DNA of 64,000 bases from Bacillus sp. FJAT-29814 (GCF_001510715.1 NZ_LMTJ01000006.1:127704-191703); one strand, 5' to 3'. Shown: positions 46,465-55,328, counted from the stretch's first letter. Numbers and translations are program-made. The notes: generated by a model not told the origin, from the letters alone.

Positions 46465-47637
46465 TTACGCGGTTGTCGAAAACATATACTTTTTATAATG
46501 ATACCTGATAGAAAATATGAGTCCTATCCCCATCATATTCCCCAATAGCGCACTTCCCCCGTAGCTGATAAACGGCAGAGGGATACCGGTAATTGGCAGC
46601 ACGCCGATGGTCATGCCGATGTTTTGGAACACGTGGAAGGTAATCATGCTGATGACCCCGACGCAGATATAGGTGTAGAAATGATTCTTTGTTTCCATCC
46701 CCACTTTGGTAATATGGTAAATTAGCAGGAAGAACAAACTGATTAACACGCTTGCACCTACAAAACCGAATTCCTCACCGACGACACTGAAGATAAAGTC
46801 AGTGTGGCTCTCTGGTAAATATACTTCGCGATTGCCATAGCCCTTTCCGCCGGTTTGGCCAGATCCGATTGCCAGCAGCGATTTCGTCAGCTGGTACCCG
46901 GCCGAGCTTTGGAAGTTGTACGGGTCGAGCCACGAATAAATCCGCCCGAATTGGTACTGCTTTACCCCAAGGTATTTTTCCAAAATTTCCGGTTTCAACA
47001 ATACAAAATAGAAAATGACCGAAATCATCGCGATTCCTGCAGTAAAAATTGGAACAAGCAGCTTCCAGGAGATGCCGGCAATGAAGATCATCCCAATTAA
47101 TATCGCTAGGAAAACGAGCGACGTTCCCAAGTCCGGCTGCTTCATCACCAACAATAACGGAAGCATCGTAACCAGACCGAGCTTTACTAACAGCCACAAA
47201 TCAGACTGGATTGTTTTTTCCTGATTTTTCAGATGGTGGTCGTCAATCACCCTGGCTAATGCTAAAATGATAAAGATTTTTACGAATTCGGATGGCTGCA
47301 AGGAGCCAAAACCCGGCACCTTGTACCAGCTTTTCGCCCCGTTAATCACTGGGGCAATGCTAGTCGGTGCCACGATTAAAAATCCAAGCAGAAAGATACC
47401 AAACCCGTAGGCATACCAGGTCAGCTTGCGCAACTGGTCTGAATCGAGTGTCATGATGGCTGCGATAATGCCGCCGCCCGCCACATACCAAACAATCTGC
47501 TTAATCAAAAAGTTTTCTTTATATTGTCCGCTTGCCTGGGCGCTGTATATTGACACACAGCTCGCCAAAAACAGCAGCATTACTATTAAAACCAAGCTGT
47601 AATCCAGCTTAGACGTTGTGTTTTTATTTGAGGTCAT
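46465..47637 (-). CDS. rodA: SEDS-family peptidoglycan glycosyltransferase (RodA/FtsW type)
   Basis: Integral membrane peptidoglycan polymerase of 390 residues with ten helices. The SEDS motifs are present: 'NGAKSWYKVPGFGSLQPSEFVKIFIILALARV', 'KQPDLGTSLVFLAI', 'LPESHTDFIFSVVGEEFGFVG' and 'TGIPLPFISYGGSALL'. The catalytic Asp is expected in the fourth extracellular loop (ESHTDFIF). I favour RodA over FtsW or SpoVE from length and loop sequence, with moderate certainty. A single gene; its 3' end abuts the 21-nt array. Confidence 0.85.
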   Translation of the reverse strand: MTSNKNTTSKLDYSLVLIVMLLFLASCVSIYSAQASGQYKENFLIKQIVWYVAGGGIIAAIMTLDSDQLRKLTWYAYGFGIFLLGFLIVAPTSIAPVINGAKSWYKVPGFGSLQPSEFVKIFIILALARVIDDHHLKNQEKTIQSDLWLLVKLGLVTMLPLLLVMKQPDLGTSLVFLAILIGMIFIAGISWKLLVPIFTAGIAMISVIFYFVLLKPEILEKYLGVKQYQFGRIYSWLDPYNFQSSAGYQLTKSLLAIGSGQTGGKGYGNREVYLPESHTDFIFSVVGEEFGFVGASVLISLFFLLIYHITKVGMETKNHFYTYICVGVISMITFHVFQNIGMTIGVLPITGIPLPFISYGGSALLGNMMGIGLIFSIRYHYKKYMFSTTA

Positions 47638-47737
47638 GTTAAAGTCCCCACCTTAGATGAACTTGTCCATTCCTACATTATATTTTTATTAGAGCGAAAT
47701 CACAACTTCCAAACCGGGGTTGGGTTTATTTACTATA

Positions 47738-47772
47738 AATGGCCGGCTTCCACTTGGGAAACCAGCCATTTT
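47738..47772 (-). terminator. Hairpin after the GalT-like gene
   Basis: AATGGC pairs with GCCATT with further inner pairing; the T-run on the minus strand is short, so termination is uncertain. Confidence 0.45.
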
Positions 47773-48531
47773 TTAAAAGTAAATCTCTTTAACTCGTTCC
47801 GCCATCCAGCCAAGATTGTTTGGCACTTGCGGCAGTCCGTAACCGATGTACAGCGGTGTTGTGATAAACCGCGGGACGACTTTGGCATAAATTTTTCGAT
47901 CAAGATGATAGAAAAAGATATTATAGCTTGTCGCCCTAAACGGAAAATGGTGCAGAATGTAATGGGCAGCGATTTGGATATAATCAGCAAACTGGTCGGC
48001 AAAGCTTAAATCGGCGATTTCGACATTAAACTCATAAAACCCGACACGCGGCAGCGTAGACAGCGTAAACCGGACACCTGTCTCCTCGGCCAGTAAGAGT
48101 CCCTCAAACATTTCATGATTAACTTTTTCATTATAATCAAGGTCATGCAGGCCAACAATCTGCATATGTGGATGGGCCAGCGTGCCCCCGGACAACGGAC
48201 CATGATTTTTGAAAAAAATTACTGATTTGTAGCTGCCGGTTGCCTCTAAATCCAGCCAATGCCGCAAACCAAATCGAACCAACCTATGTAAATGGTCTTT
48301 CGGATAGGTTGACAGTTCGGCGTGGCAGTCATCTGTTTCAATCAGCACGGTTTGGTAAGCATTCTCTAAAACAGGATATTTATTTTTCAATAAGATAATA
48401 GGACCATCTACCTCAATCAGGTCGGTCAGTTCGTCACGTGCGCAAAAGGGACAGGCCTGCTCCTTGTTACGGTAGTTTTCCGGCTTTTTGACACCGATGG
48501 AAGTATTAAAATGAAGATGTTTATTTTCCAA
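47773..48531 (-). CDS. GalT-like HIT-superfamily protein (DUF4931)
   Basis: Protein of 252 residues resembling galactose-1-phosphate uridylyltransferase. It has an N-terminal zinc-type CPFC (about 27-30), 'LLKNKYPVLENAYQTVLIETDDCHAELST' and the nucleotidyl-acceptor motif LAHPHMQIVG, the HPH of which corresponds to GalT's HxH(P). The rest of the galactose pathway is absent here. Substrate unknown; likely a nucleotidyl or phosphoryl transfer. The start is TTG 48531, eight bases after GAGGGG; the frame runs further to 48594 without a good site. Divergent from uppP. Confidence 0.78.
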   Translation of the reverse strand: MENKHLHFNTSIGVKKPENYRNKEQACPFCARDELTDLIEVDGPIILLKNKYPVLENAYQTVLIETDDCHAELSTYPKDHLHRLVRFGLRHWLDLEATGSYKSVIFFKNHGPLSGGTLAHPHMQIVGLHDLDYNEKVNHEMFEGLLLAEETGVRFTLSTLPRVGFYEFNVEIADLSFADQFADYIQIAAHYILHHFPFRATSYNIFFYHLDRKIYAKVVPRFITTPLYIGYGLPQVPNNLGWMAERVKEIYF

Positions 48532-48729
48532 ACCCGCATCCCCTCTCGAGTGCTTTAGTTCTATTTTATGGGAGAAGGCGCTCGCTTTGCACATATTTTG
48601 ATTTGGAATTTATTGACCCTAATAGATCATGCACTCTACAATAAAAGAGTGTTTCATGAAATTGGATAAATTGGCATATTCATGAATAGTACAGGCTTTC
48701 GTAAATTTACGAGAATGAGAGGGAACAAT

Positions 48730-49512
48730 ATGTTAACAAAACTCGAAGCATTCATCCTTGGGATTATTCAGGGTTTGACGGAATTTTTGCCGATTTCCAG
48801 CACCGGCCACCTCTATTTGGGGCGAAATTTGTTCGGCCTACAGGAAGCAGGGCTGTTGCTCGATACGATGCTCCATGTGGGGACACTGTTGGCGGTGTTT
48901 GTTTTTTATAAAGATGAATTTATTAAAATGATTAAGAATCCGTTTAGCAAATTAACGTTTTTATTAGTGATTGGGACCATTCCGGCTGTGATATTCGGGC
49001 TGGCGTTCAAGGATTATATCGATGAAATTTCCAAAACAGGCGTGACGATTGGCTGGGAGTTCCTAATTACAGGGCTGTTTCTGTGGCTGGCCGATTCCGC
49101 GAAAAATGGCCATAAGCGTATGGACGACATCAGTTACAAGGATGCTTTTATCATCGGAACGTTTCAGGCGGTGGCGATTATGCCGGCGATTTCCCGCTCC
49201 GGGATGACCATTGTTGCTGCCTTGTGGCGCAAGTTGGACCGTGAAACAGCGGCATATTTCTCCTTCCTATTATCGACACCTGCCATTGCCGGTGCGATTG
49301 TGTTACAAACAAAGGACCTGTTCAGCGATGGCGGAGAGCAAATCTCTTTATCAGCGCTGATTGTCGGAATTGTCGCTTCCGCCGTGTTCGGCTACATCGC
49401 TGTTAAATGGATGATCAGCTTTTTGAAAAAACACTCATTGAAGCCGTTCGCGATTTATGTGTGGGCGCTCGGAGTACTAGTGTTGTTCTTTCAGTTTACT
49501 GGAAAGTTCTAA
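48730..49512 (+). CDS. uppP: Undecaprenyl-diphosphatase UppP (BacA)
   Basis: Membrane enzyme of 260 residues that dephosphorylates undecaprenyl diphosphate, recycling the lipid carrier for cell-wall synthesis; extra activity gives bacitracin resistance. The two BacA motifs are visible: IIQGLTEFLPISSTGHL near the N-terminus and MPAISRSGMTI near residue 156. ATG 48730 has GAGGG six bases upstream; an earlier ATG at 48682 does not. Its product serves the same pathway as RodA encoded 1 kb away. Confidence 0.95.
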   Translation: MLTKLEAFILGIIQGLTEFLPISSTGHLYLGRNLFGLQEAGLLLDTMLHVGTLLAVFVFYKDEFIKMIKNPFSKLTFLLVIGTIPAVIFGLAFKDYIDEISKTGVTIGWEFLITGLFLWLADSAKNGHKRMDDISYKDAFIIGTFQAVAIMPAISRSGMTIVAALWRKLDRETAAYFSFLLSTPAIAGAIVLQTKDLFSDGGEQISLSALIVGIVASAVFGYIAVKWMISFLKKHSLKPFAIYVWALGVLVLFFQFTGKF

Positions 49513-49530
49513 TTTTCAGGCGGTTGTGAG

Positions 49531-49634
49531 GGTGCGCAATTAAAAGTGCGTTTTCGCAAATAAAACTGCAAACTGCACAAATAAAAGTCCCAAAACCGCA
49601 AATACGCCACCAGGAATCGCAAATAAAAGTTCTA
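49531..49634. repeat. 21-nt tandem array, CGCAAATAAAAGT family
   Basis: AAATAAAA-like cores start at about 49538, 49558, 49579, 49600 and 49621: 20 then 21, 21, 21 bases. It lies between convergent uppP and azoR. The sequence is unrelated to the other 21-nt families. Confidence 0.85.
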
Positions 49635-49642
49635 TGTTTTAT

Positions 49643-49677
49643 AAAAAACGGCCCGATTCTGTGGAATCGAGCCGTTT
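49643..49677 (-). terminator. Terminator after azoR
   Basis: AAACGGCTCGATTC pairs with GAATCGGGCCGTTT on the minus strand and runs into TTTT. Confidence 0.8.
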
Positions 49678-49680
49678 CTC

Positions 49681-50343
49681 TTATAGAGTTACAGGTGTTT
49701 TCGCCATTTCTCGTGCTGCTTCTGCTGCTTTTTCCTTTGCGGCTGCCATGATTTCTGGGATTTGTTTTGGGAAGTGGTCCAAGCCCTCCGCATAAACGGT
49801 TTCCATCACATCAAAGCCTAGGAATTTAAGCGCTGTGCCTAAGTAACGGTCGCCCATCTCATAGTCGACCATCATGCCAGTGGAATAGATGCCGCCCCGT
49901 GTTTGGATGTGAATGGCTTTGCGTCCAGTCAACAGGCCTTTTGGTCCTTCAGCCGTATTGGTAAAAGTTTTTCCGTGAAGGAACATACAATCCATAAATG
50001 ATTTCAAAATGGCCGGTGCTCCAAGGTTCCAAATCGGCGTAACAAATACATAGTAATCAGCATTGATAAAGCAATCAGCCAGGGCATGCATTTTTTCAAG
50101 CTTGCTGCGCTCTCCTTCAGACAACTGGTCCTTCGTGTAGCCCATGAACGATAATTTTGCCCGGCCATATAATAAATCCATGTCAATTTCCGGGATATCC
50201 ATGCTGTATAAATGCATATGCTCGATCTCTACATCCGGCTGCACCTTTTTAAATTCCTCTAAAAAGACTTCCCCAATTTGCGCACCTTTCGAGCGACTGA
50301 TGTCTGTTTTTGGATTAGCGGTAATATATAAAAGCTTGGCCAT
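49681..50343 (-). CDS. azoR: FMN-dependent NADH:quinone/azo reductase (AzoR)
   Basis: Flavodoxin-fold enzyme of 220 residues that reduces quinones by two electrons and also splits azo dyes; usually protects against electrophiles. FMN-binding features: YITANPKTDISRSK near the N-terminus, VFVTPIWNLGAPAILKSFMD (about 98-117) and IHIQTRGGIYS (about 148-158). Normal length. AGGTAGGGATCC lies before the ATG. B. subtilis has paralogs AzoR1 and AzoR2; I cannot say which is nearer. Confidence 0.9.
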   Translation of the reverse strand: MAKLLYITANPKTDISRSKGAQIGEVFLEEFKKVQPDVEIEHMHLYSMDIPEIDMDLLYGRAKLSFMGYTKDQLSEGERSKLEKMHALADCFINADYYVFVTPIWNLGAPAILKSFMDCMFLHGKTFTNTAEGPKGLLTGRKAIHIQTRGGIYSTGMMVDYEMGDRYLGTALKFLGFDVMETVYAEGLDHFPKQIPEIMAAAKEKAAEAAREMAKTPVTL

Positions 50344-50507
50344 TAGGATCCCTACCTTAAAAAAATTTAATAATTCCTACCATCAATACTACAACAATTT
50401 TTTAAGCTCACCGTTGAACAATAAGTGAAGTTTGTGGAGATATTGTGAACTTGGTTCTATAGATAGTATGTTAATGTAATAAACATTGAACAATTCGTGA
50501 CATTTCC

Positions 50508-50577
50508 TAACAAAACTCAATTAAACCAGATAAAACTTAACAAAACATAACAAAAATCACATTCAATATGGTATGAT
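50508..50577 (+). promoter_or_regulatory. Promoter with TAACAAAAC direct repeats upstream of the tungstate operon
   Basis: TAACAAAAC occurs at 50508-50516 and 50538-50546, and TAACAAAAA at 50548-50556 (steps 30 and 10). An extended -10 TGGTATGAT lies at 50569-50577, 33 bases before the regulator's start. The repeats cover the -35 region, so they are a candidate operator for the HTH regulator encoded just downstream. Confidence 0.5.
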
Positions 50578-50609
50578 TTTTTTAAAATAATGGCATAGGA
50601 GGGGTTAAT

Positions 50610-51554
50610 ATGGAGGACAAGGCCTATACTCCCGATGAAGTTGCGCAGATTTTTCAAATTTCCAAGCACACCGTATACGAGCTCATAAAAAGAGGAGAGC
50701 TCCAGGCCTTTAAAGTCGGAAACAAAATGCGTATTGAACAGGCAGAGCTGGACAGATTCAAAGAGAACATGAAAGCACCGGCGAAGAAAAGTCCTACAGA
50801 ACCAACGCCAGCCGCGCACAATACCGCAGTACCGATTCGCTTGTCTGGCAGCCACGACTTTTTAGTCGAGCATTTTGCCAAGCAGGCAACCAGTGCCTTA
50901 AATGTGCAAATTCAGCCTTCTTACATCGGAAGTCTTGAAGGGCTGATGCTCTTGTACCGCGGCCAATCCGATATTGCCGCCATGCACCTCCTGGACCCGA
51001 CGTCCCATGAATATAACCTGCCGTTCATCCAGCAGCTCTTTATTTATGAACAGATTTTGGTCATGAGACTGGCGGAGCGGGAGCAAGGATTTATCGTGGC
51101 TAAAGGAAATCCAAAGGACATTCAGGATTTTTCCGATTTGACGCGAAAAAACGTGCAATTTATTAACCGTCAAAAAGGCGCAGGTACCCGCTTTTTGCTA
51201 GATTCCAAGCTTTCGGCGCATGGGATTAACCCTAACAAAATCAACGGCTACGACAACGAAGAATGGAACCATCTTTCTGCAGCCTCTTACATAAGCAGAG
51301 GAATTGTCGATGTCGCATTCGGGATTCAGTCTGCCGCCAGCCAACTGGGGCTCGACTTCATTCCGGTTGCAAGGGAGAATTTTGACCTTGTATTTCGTTT
51401 CACCGATGAGAACAAACAAAGTCTCACCGAACTAATTCATTATTTACAATCTGACAGCTTTAAAAATAGCTTAACCTATTTGGAAGGCTATGATGTTTCA
51501 CAGTTAGGAAAAATTATCTATCAAACTACCACGGCGGAGGAATTATCCCTATGA
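50610..51554 (+). CDS. HTH regulator fused to a periplasmic-binding-protein-like domain (tungstate operon)
   Basis: One-component regulator of 314 residues. Residues about 5-55 form an excisionase/MerR-type helix-turn-helix ('YTPDEVAQIFQISKHTVYELIKRGELQAFKVGNKMRIEQAELDRF' region). After a Pro/Ala-rich linker, residues about 80-310 resemble a PBP-like-2 domain ('GSHDFLVEHFAKQA', 'RQKGAGTRFLLDSKL', 'VARENFDLVF'). It has no signal peptide, so the binding domain works inside the cell, probably sensing tungstate or molybdate. AGGAGGGG precedes the ATG. Its stop overlaps tupA (ATGA), so it is the first gene of the operon and likely controls itself. Confidence 0.85.
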   Translation: MEDKAYTPDEVAQIFQISKHTVYELIKRGELQAFKVGNKMRIEQAELDRFKENMKAPAKKSPTEPTPAAHNTAVPIRLSGSHDFLVEHFAKQATSALNVQIQPSYIGSLEGLMLLYRGQSDIAAMHLLDPTSHEYNLPFIQQLFIYEQILVMRLAEREQGFIVAKGNPKDIQDFSDLTRKNVQFINRQKGAGTRFLLDSKLSAHGINPNKINGYDNEEWNHLSAASYISRGIVDVAFGIQSAASQLGLDFIPVARENFDLVFRFTDENKQSLTELIHYLQSDSFKNSLTYLEGYDVSQLGKIIYQTTTAEELSL

Positions 51555-52420
51555 GAAAACATCGTTTATTGACTATTCTGTTCGCGTTCATGCTTCTGGT
51601 TTTAGCAGCATGCGGCAATTCAGACACCAAGGAAACTTCAGCAGCAAAAGAAAAGAAAGAAGCACCAAAAGCTGAACCAACCGAAATGATCCTTGCCACA
51701 ACAACAAGTACACAAGACTCTGGCTTACTTGATGTGATTCTTCCGATTTTTGAAAAAGAAAATAACGTCAAAGTTAAAACAATCGCTGTCGGAACTGGAC
51801 AAGCCTTGGAAATGGGTACAAAAGGTGAAGCAGATGCGCTTCTCACCCATGCTCCTGCCTCTGAAAAAGCTGTCGTTGACGCTGGCGATGCCATCAACTA
51901 CAAGCGCGTTATGTACAATGACTTTGTGTTAGTGGGACCAGCTGAAAATCCTGCAGGCGTAAGCGGAAGCGATATTAAAGCAGCGTTCCAAAAAATTTCC
52001 GAATCAAAGGCTGTTTTTGTTTCTCGCGGAGATGACTCCGGTACCCACAAAAAAGAACTTGGCATCTGGACTGCTGCCAACCTTAAGCCAGAAGGTGAAT
52101 GGTATGTATCAACCGGTCAAGGTATGGGACAAACCCTTCAAGTTGCTGCTGAGAAAAGAGGCTATGTGTTGACTGACCGTGCAACATGGCTTGCGCAACA
52201 GAAGAACATGTCTGATTTGAAAATCGTTGTTGAAGGCGGCAATGATCTAATGAATATCTACCATGTTATGCAGGTTAACCCTGAAAAACACAATATGGTT
52301 AATAGCAAAGACGCTGAAAAATTTGTAGAATTTATGGTAAATCCTGAAACTCAAAAAGTAATCGAAGAATTCGGCAAGAAAGAATACGGACAATCATTAT
52401 TTATCAGCTATACAGAATAA
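51551..52420 (+). CDS. tupA: Tungstate-binding lipoprotein TupA
   Basis: Extracellular lipoprotein of 289 residues that binds tungstate with high affinity. Signal peptide with lipobox LAAC (Cys about 22). The mature part starts with the diagnostic LATTTSTQDSGLLDVILP, whose Thr/Ser residues bind the oxyanion, and has 'VFVSRGDDSGTHKKELGIW', another binding loop. ATG overlaps the regulator's stop by four bases. A hairpin with a short T-run after the gene may lower the permease/ATPase expression. Confidence 0.93.
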   Translation: MRKHRLLTILFAFMLLVLAACGNSDTKETSAAKEKKEAPKAEPTEMILATTTSTQDSGLLDVILPIFEKENNVKVKTIAVGTGQALEMGTKGEADALLTHAPASEKAVVDAGDAINYKRVMYNDFVLVGPAENPAGVSGSDIKAAFQKISESKAVFVSRGDDSGTHKKELGIWTAANLKPEGEWYVSTGQGMGQTLQVAAEKRGYVLTDRATWLAQQKNMSDLKIVVEGGNDLMNIYHVMQVNPEKHNMVNSKDAEKFVEFMVNPETQKVIEEFGKKEYGQSLFISYTE

Positions 52421-52426
52421 TTTATC

Positions 52427-52459
52427 AAGGCCGGTGCTAGGTGCTAGTCCCGGCCTTTT
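52427..52459 (+). terminator. Weak terminator/attenuator between tupA and tupB
   Basis: AAGGCCGG pairs with CCGGCCTT and is followed by only TTC. A leaky terminator here would give more TupA than TupB/TupC, a usual pattern for ABC importers. Confidence 0.6.
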
Positions 52460-52491
52460 CGACAACTTAGCGATGGAATGTGGAGGGCATT

Positions 52492-53190
52492 ATGGAACTG
52501 CTAATCGATGGACTTAAGAAAGCGATAGAGATGATTTTTACCGGCGATCCCGAAGTGTTTTCGATTGCATGGCTGACTCTAAGAGTTTGTCTGATTGCTA
52601 TATTGATTAGCACCCTGATCGGCTTGCCGCTTGGCCTCCTGCTTGGTTTAACAAAATTCCGCGGGCGCCGTGTGTTGTTGCTGTTCATCAATATGGGCAT
52701 GGGCCTTCCCCCTACGGTTGCAGGTCTATGGATTACGATGTTCCTCTGGCGCTCCGGTCCACTAGGCGAATGGAAATTGCTATACACACCAACGGCGATT
52801 GTCATGGCGCAAGTGCTAGTGTCTTTGCCAATCGTGACAAGTCTTACCTGCACCGCATTTCAGCAAATTAATGATAAAATGTTACTGCAAATCAAAGCAC
52901 TTGGTCCGACCAAACTGCAAACATTGATGATACTGTTAAAACAAGCAAAAATCGCGATCATGGCTGCGATCATGGCTGGGTTTGGCCGTGTGATTGCCGA
53001 GGTTGGCGCCGCCATGATGGTCGGCGGTAACATTAAGGGTGACACGCGGATTTTAACGACTTCCATTGTCATGGAGGTCTCGAAAGGTAACTTCGACATC
53101 GCTTTGGCACTATCGTTCATTCTCTTATCAATTGCGCTATTGATTACCGCATTGCTGACATTTTTGCAGCAAAGGAGGCGTTTCTCATGA
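52492..53190 (+). CDS. tupB: Tungstate ABC transporter permease TupB
   Basis: Membrane permease of 232-233 residues with five to six helices and an EAA-type loop ('LQIKALGPTKLQTLMILLKQAKIAIMAAIMAGFGRVIAEVGAAMMVGG' region), WtpB/TupB/ModB class. ATG 52492 has GGAGG five bases upstream; a GTG at 52480 is part of that leader. Overlaps tupC by four bases. Confidence 0.92.
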   Translation: MELLIDGLKKAIEMIFTGDPEVFSIAWLTLRVCLIAILISTLIGLPLGLLLGLTKFRGRRVLLLFINMGMGLPPTVAGLWITMFLWRSGPLGEWKLLYTPTAIVMAQVLVSLPIVTSLTCTAFQQINDKMLLQIKALGPTKLQTLMILLKQAKIAIMAAIMAGFGRVIAEVGAAMMVGGNIKGDTRILTTSIVMEVSKGNFDIALALSFILLSIALLITALLTFLQQRRRFS

Positions 53191-53933
53191 CGACACCGAT
53201 ACTTGAGTTAAAAAACCTAACTTATAAGGCGCAAAGCCGAGAGATTCTAAATATCCCTAAGTTTGCGATTGGGGATGGCGAATTTCTTGGAATTATGGGG
53301 CCAAACGGTGCGGGAAAAAGCACTTTGCTGAAGCAGCTGACTTTTTTGGACAATCCGACAAGCGGGGAAATTCTGTACCGTGGCGAGGCACTGCCCTCTG
53401 GAGGCGCACCGCTTGAGTTACGACGAAAATTCTCGATTGCCTTACAGCAATCATTACTCTTAGATGGAACCGTTTTTTACAATATTGCAATTGGATTGAC
53501 GTTAAGAAAGGTTCCGAAAGCCATTATTAAGGAAAAAGTGGCTCATTGGCTGGAGCTGTTTGGCATTAGCCATTTGGCGAAAAAGAACGCCCTGTATTTA
53601 TCAGGCGGCGAGGCCCAGCGCGTGAATTTGGCGCGAGCGATGATTATCGAGCCGGAAATCCTGTTTCTTGATGAGCCTTTTTCCGCACTCGACTTCCCAA
53701 CAAAAATTAAGCTGATGGAGGATTTCAAGGAAATCATCTCCGAAACGAAAACTACAGCTGTTTTTGTCAGTCATGACTTGATGGAAATCAACTATTTGAC
53801 GAGCCGTCTGGCGATTATTGTTGGCGGCGAAATCAAGCAATCAGGGCCGACCCCTCTGGTCCTGGAGCATCCCAATTCTTCCACCCAATCCTTCCTTAAC
53901 GAGTGGAAGAAGTTTTATCCGATAGCAAGATGA
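53187..53933 (+). CDS. tupC: Tungstate ABC transporter ATPase TupC
   Basis: ATPase of 248 residues powering tungstate import. Walker A GPNGAGKST (about 36-44), signature LSGGEAQRVNLARAM, Walker B ILFLDEPFSALD and switch His VFVSHDLMEI. There is no C-terminal TOBE domain, unlike ModC, in line with a tungstate-type importer whose sensing is done elsewhere (the HTH-binding-protein regulator). Last gene of the operon, followed by a terminator. Confidence 0.93.
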   Translation: MTTPILELKNLTYKAQSREILNIPKFAIGDGEFLGIMGPNGAGKSTLLKQLTFLDNPTSGEILYRGEALPSGGAPLELRRKFSIALQQSLLLDGTVFYNIAIGLTLRKVPKAIIKEKVAHWLELFGISHLAKKNALYLSGGEAQRVNLARAMIIEPEILFLDEPFSALDFPTKIKLMEDFKEIISETKTTAVFVSHDLMEINYLTSRLAIIVGGEIKQSGPTPLVLEHPNSSTQSFLNEWKKFYPIAR

Positions 53934-53941
53934 CTTTATTT

Positions 53942-53972
53942 GCAGCTCCTATTATGGGGCTGCCTTTTTTAT
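53942..53972 (+). terminator. Terminator of the tungstate operon
   Basis: GCAGCTCC pairs with GGGGCTGC around a six-base loop, followed by CTTTTTTATTT. Confidence 0.85.
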
Positions 53973-54037
53973 TTGCTTTAAACTGGGCTGAGGCCTAAAA
54001 TATGGGTAAAGAAAAAATGTTGCTGGGGGAGTTTTTT

Positions 54038-54799
54038 GTGAAATATGCGATTATTACCGGAGCCTCAAAAGGTTTGGGAGCGGCGATTGCCAAACGGCTG
54101 ATGAACGAAGAAATTTCAGTCATTTCCGTATCCCGAACAGAGAATAAGGAGCTTAGAAAGCTTGCATTGGAAAAAGGAACTGAATATAAACATTTCTCCT
54201 GTAATCTAGCTTTGGAAAAAGAGGTTCAGGAAGTATTTATGGAAATTTCTCATTTCATTTTTCAAAAGGACCCGAGTGAGATTCTTCTTTTTAACAACGC
54301 TGGTGTTGTAGACCCTATTCATACAGTAGGGAACTTGGATCAGACACCAGTCATTCGAAACGTCCAAATTAATTTAATTGCGCCAATCTTGATAACCAAT
54401 ATATTTTTTAACAAAGCACAGCATACAGAAACAAAGGTCCAGGCAGTTAATGTGACCTCGGGTGCGGCTGTTCGCTCAATCGAGGGCTGGAGCGTTTATT
54501 GCAGTTCTAAGGCCGGGCTCAATATGTTCACGCAAACAGCGGCGCTGGAGCAGGCGGAATTGAAAACGCAGAATAAAATTATTGCGTTCAGCCCGGGGAT
54601 TATGGATACCGACATGCAGGCAACCATCCGCTCTTCCTCCAAGGATGCCTTCAGGGATCTCGATCAATTCAAGGGGTATAAGGAAAACAATATGCTGCTT
54701 CCAGCGGAAACGGTCGCGGATGCCCTTGTGGATTTAGTTTTGAGCGGGGATGCTGAGAGCGGGAAGGTTTATCATATCAATGATTTGTTAAACAAATAG
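54038..54799 (+). CDS. yueD: Short-chain dehydrogenase, (S)-benzoin-forming benzil reductase type (YueD)
   Basis: NADPH-dependent SDR of 253 residues, sepiapterin-reductase-like. Cofactor loop ITGASKGLGAAIAK, NNAG (about 88-91), catalytic Ser in TSGAAVRSI and YxxxK in VYCSSKAGL; C-terminal 'FSPGIMDTDMQATIRSSSKDAFRDLDQF' matches the YueD group. Natural substrate unknown; benzil is a model substrate. The frame starts earlier (54002), but the GTG at 54038 has GGGGGAG six bases upstream and gives the usual N-terminus. Confidence 0.85.
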   Translation: MKYAIITGASKGLGAAIAKRLMNEEISVISVSRTENKELRKLALEKGTEYKHFSCNLALEKEVQEVFMEISHFIFQKDPSEILLFNNAGVVDPIHTVGNLDQTPVIRNVQINLIAPILITNIFFNKAQHTETKVQAVNVTSGAAVRSIEGWSVYCSSKAGLNMFTQTAALEQAELKTQNKIIAFSPGIMDTDMQATIRSSSKDAFRDLDQFKGYKENNMLLPAETVADALVDLVLSGDAESGKVYHINDLLNK

Positions 54800-54804
54800 A
54801 CGGA

Positions 54805-54835
54805 AAAACGGCAGCCCTCGTTGGCTGCCGTTTAT
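54805..54835 (+). terminator. Terminator after the benzil reductase gene
   Basis: AAACGGCAGCC pairs with GGCTGCCGTTT around a six-base loop, followed by ATTATG. Confidence 0.75.
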
Positions 54836-54846
54836 TATGCGGTCGC

Positions 54847-55328
54847 AGGTTCCAATCACATTCTATTGGCGACCCGTTTTGGAGTTTGTACTTCTTCTCG
54901 GTCGCCAATCGACCTCATTGGCTACCCTTTTCGGGGTTCACTCTGCATCTCGGTAGCCAATCCACCTTATTGGCTACCCTTTTCGCCGTTCGCTCACCAT
55001 CTCGGTCGCCAATCAGCCTTATTGGCTACCCTTTTAGTGTTTCACTATCAATCTCGGTCGCCAATCCACCTTATTGACTACCCATTTCATAGTTCGCTTA
55101 CCATCTCGGTCGTCAAACTACCTTATTGGCTACCCATTTCGTCTTCTGCTCTTCATCTCTGTCGCCAATCGACCTTATTGGCTACCCATTTCGTCTTCTA
55201 CTCTTCATCTCGGTCGCCAATCGAACTTATTGGCTACCCATTTCGTGGTTCAATCTTCATCTCGGTCGCCAATCCACCTTATTGGCTACCCATTTCGCCG
55301 TTCGCTCTCCATCTCGGTCGCCAATCAC
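54847..55328. repeat. 52-nt tandem array, GGTCGCCAATC family
   Basis: Units start at 54847, 54899, 54951, 55003, 55055, 55107, 55159, 55211, 55263 and 55315 (partial), each exactly 52 bases apart. Each holds an inverted repeat: GGTNGCCAAT, a seven-base loop, ATTGGCTACC. In the unit at 54951 the arms are perfectly complementary (GGTAGCCAAT/ATTGGCTACC). The array fills the gap between convergent yueD and the histidine kinase gene and ends five bases before the kinase stop. The sequence is unrelated to the 32.2 kb array with the same period. Confidence 0.95.

Noticed and set aside
46252..46548. 98-codon plus-strand frame with ISPN repeats
   Set aside because: It is the translation of the 21-nt array plus a terminator and the antisense of the rodA end; no ribosome-binding site.
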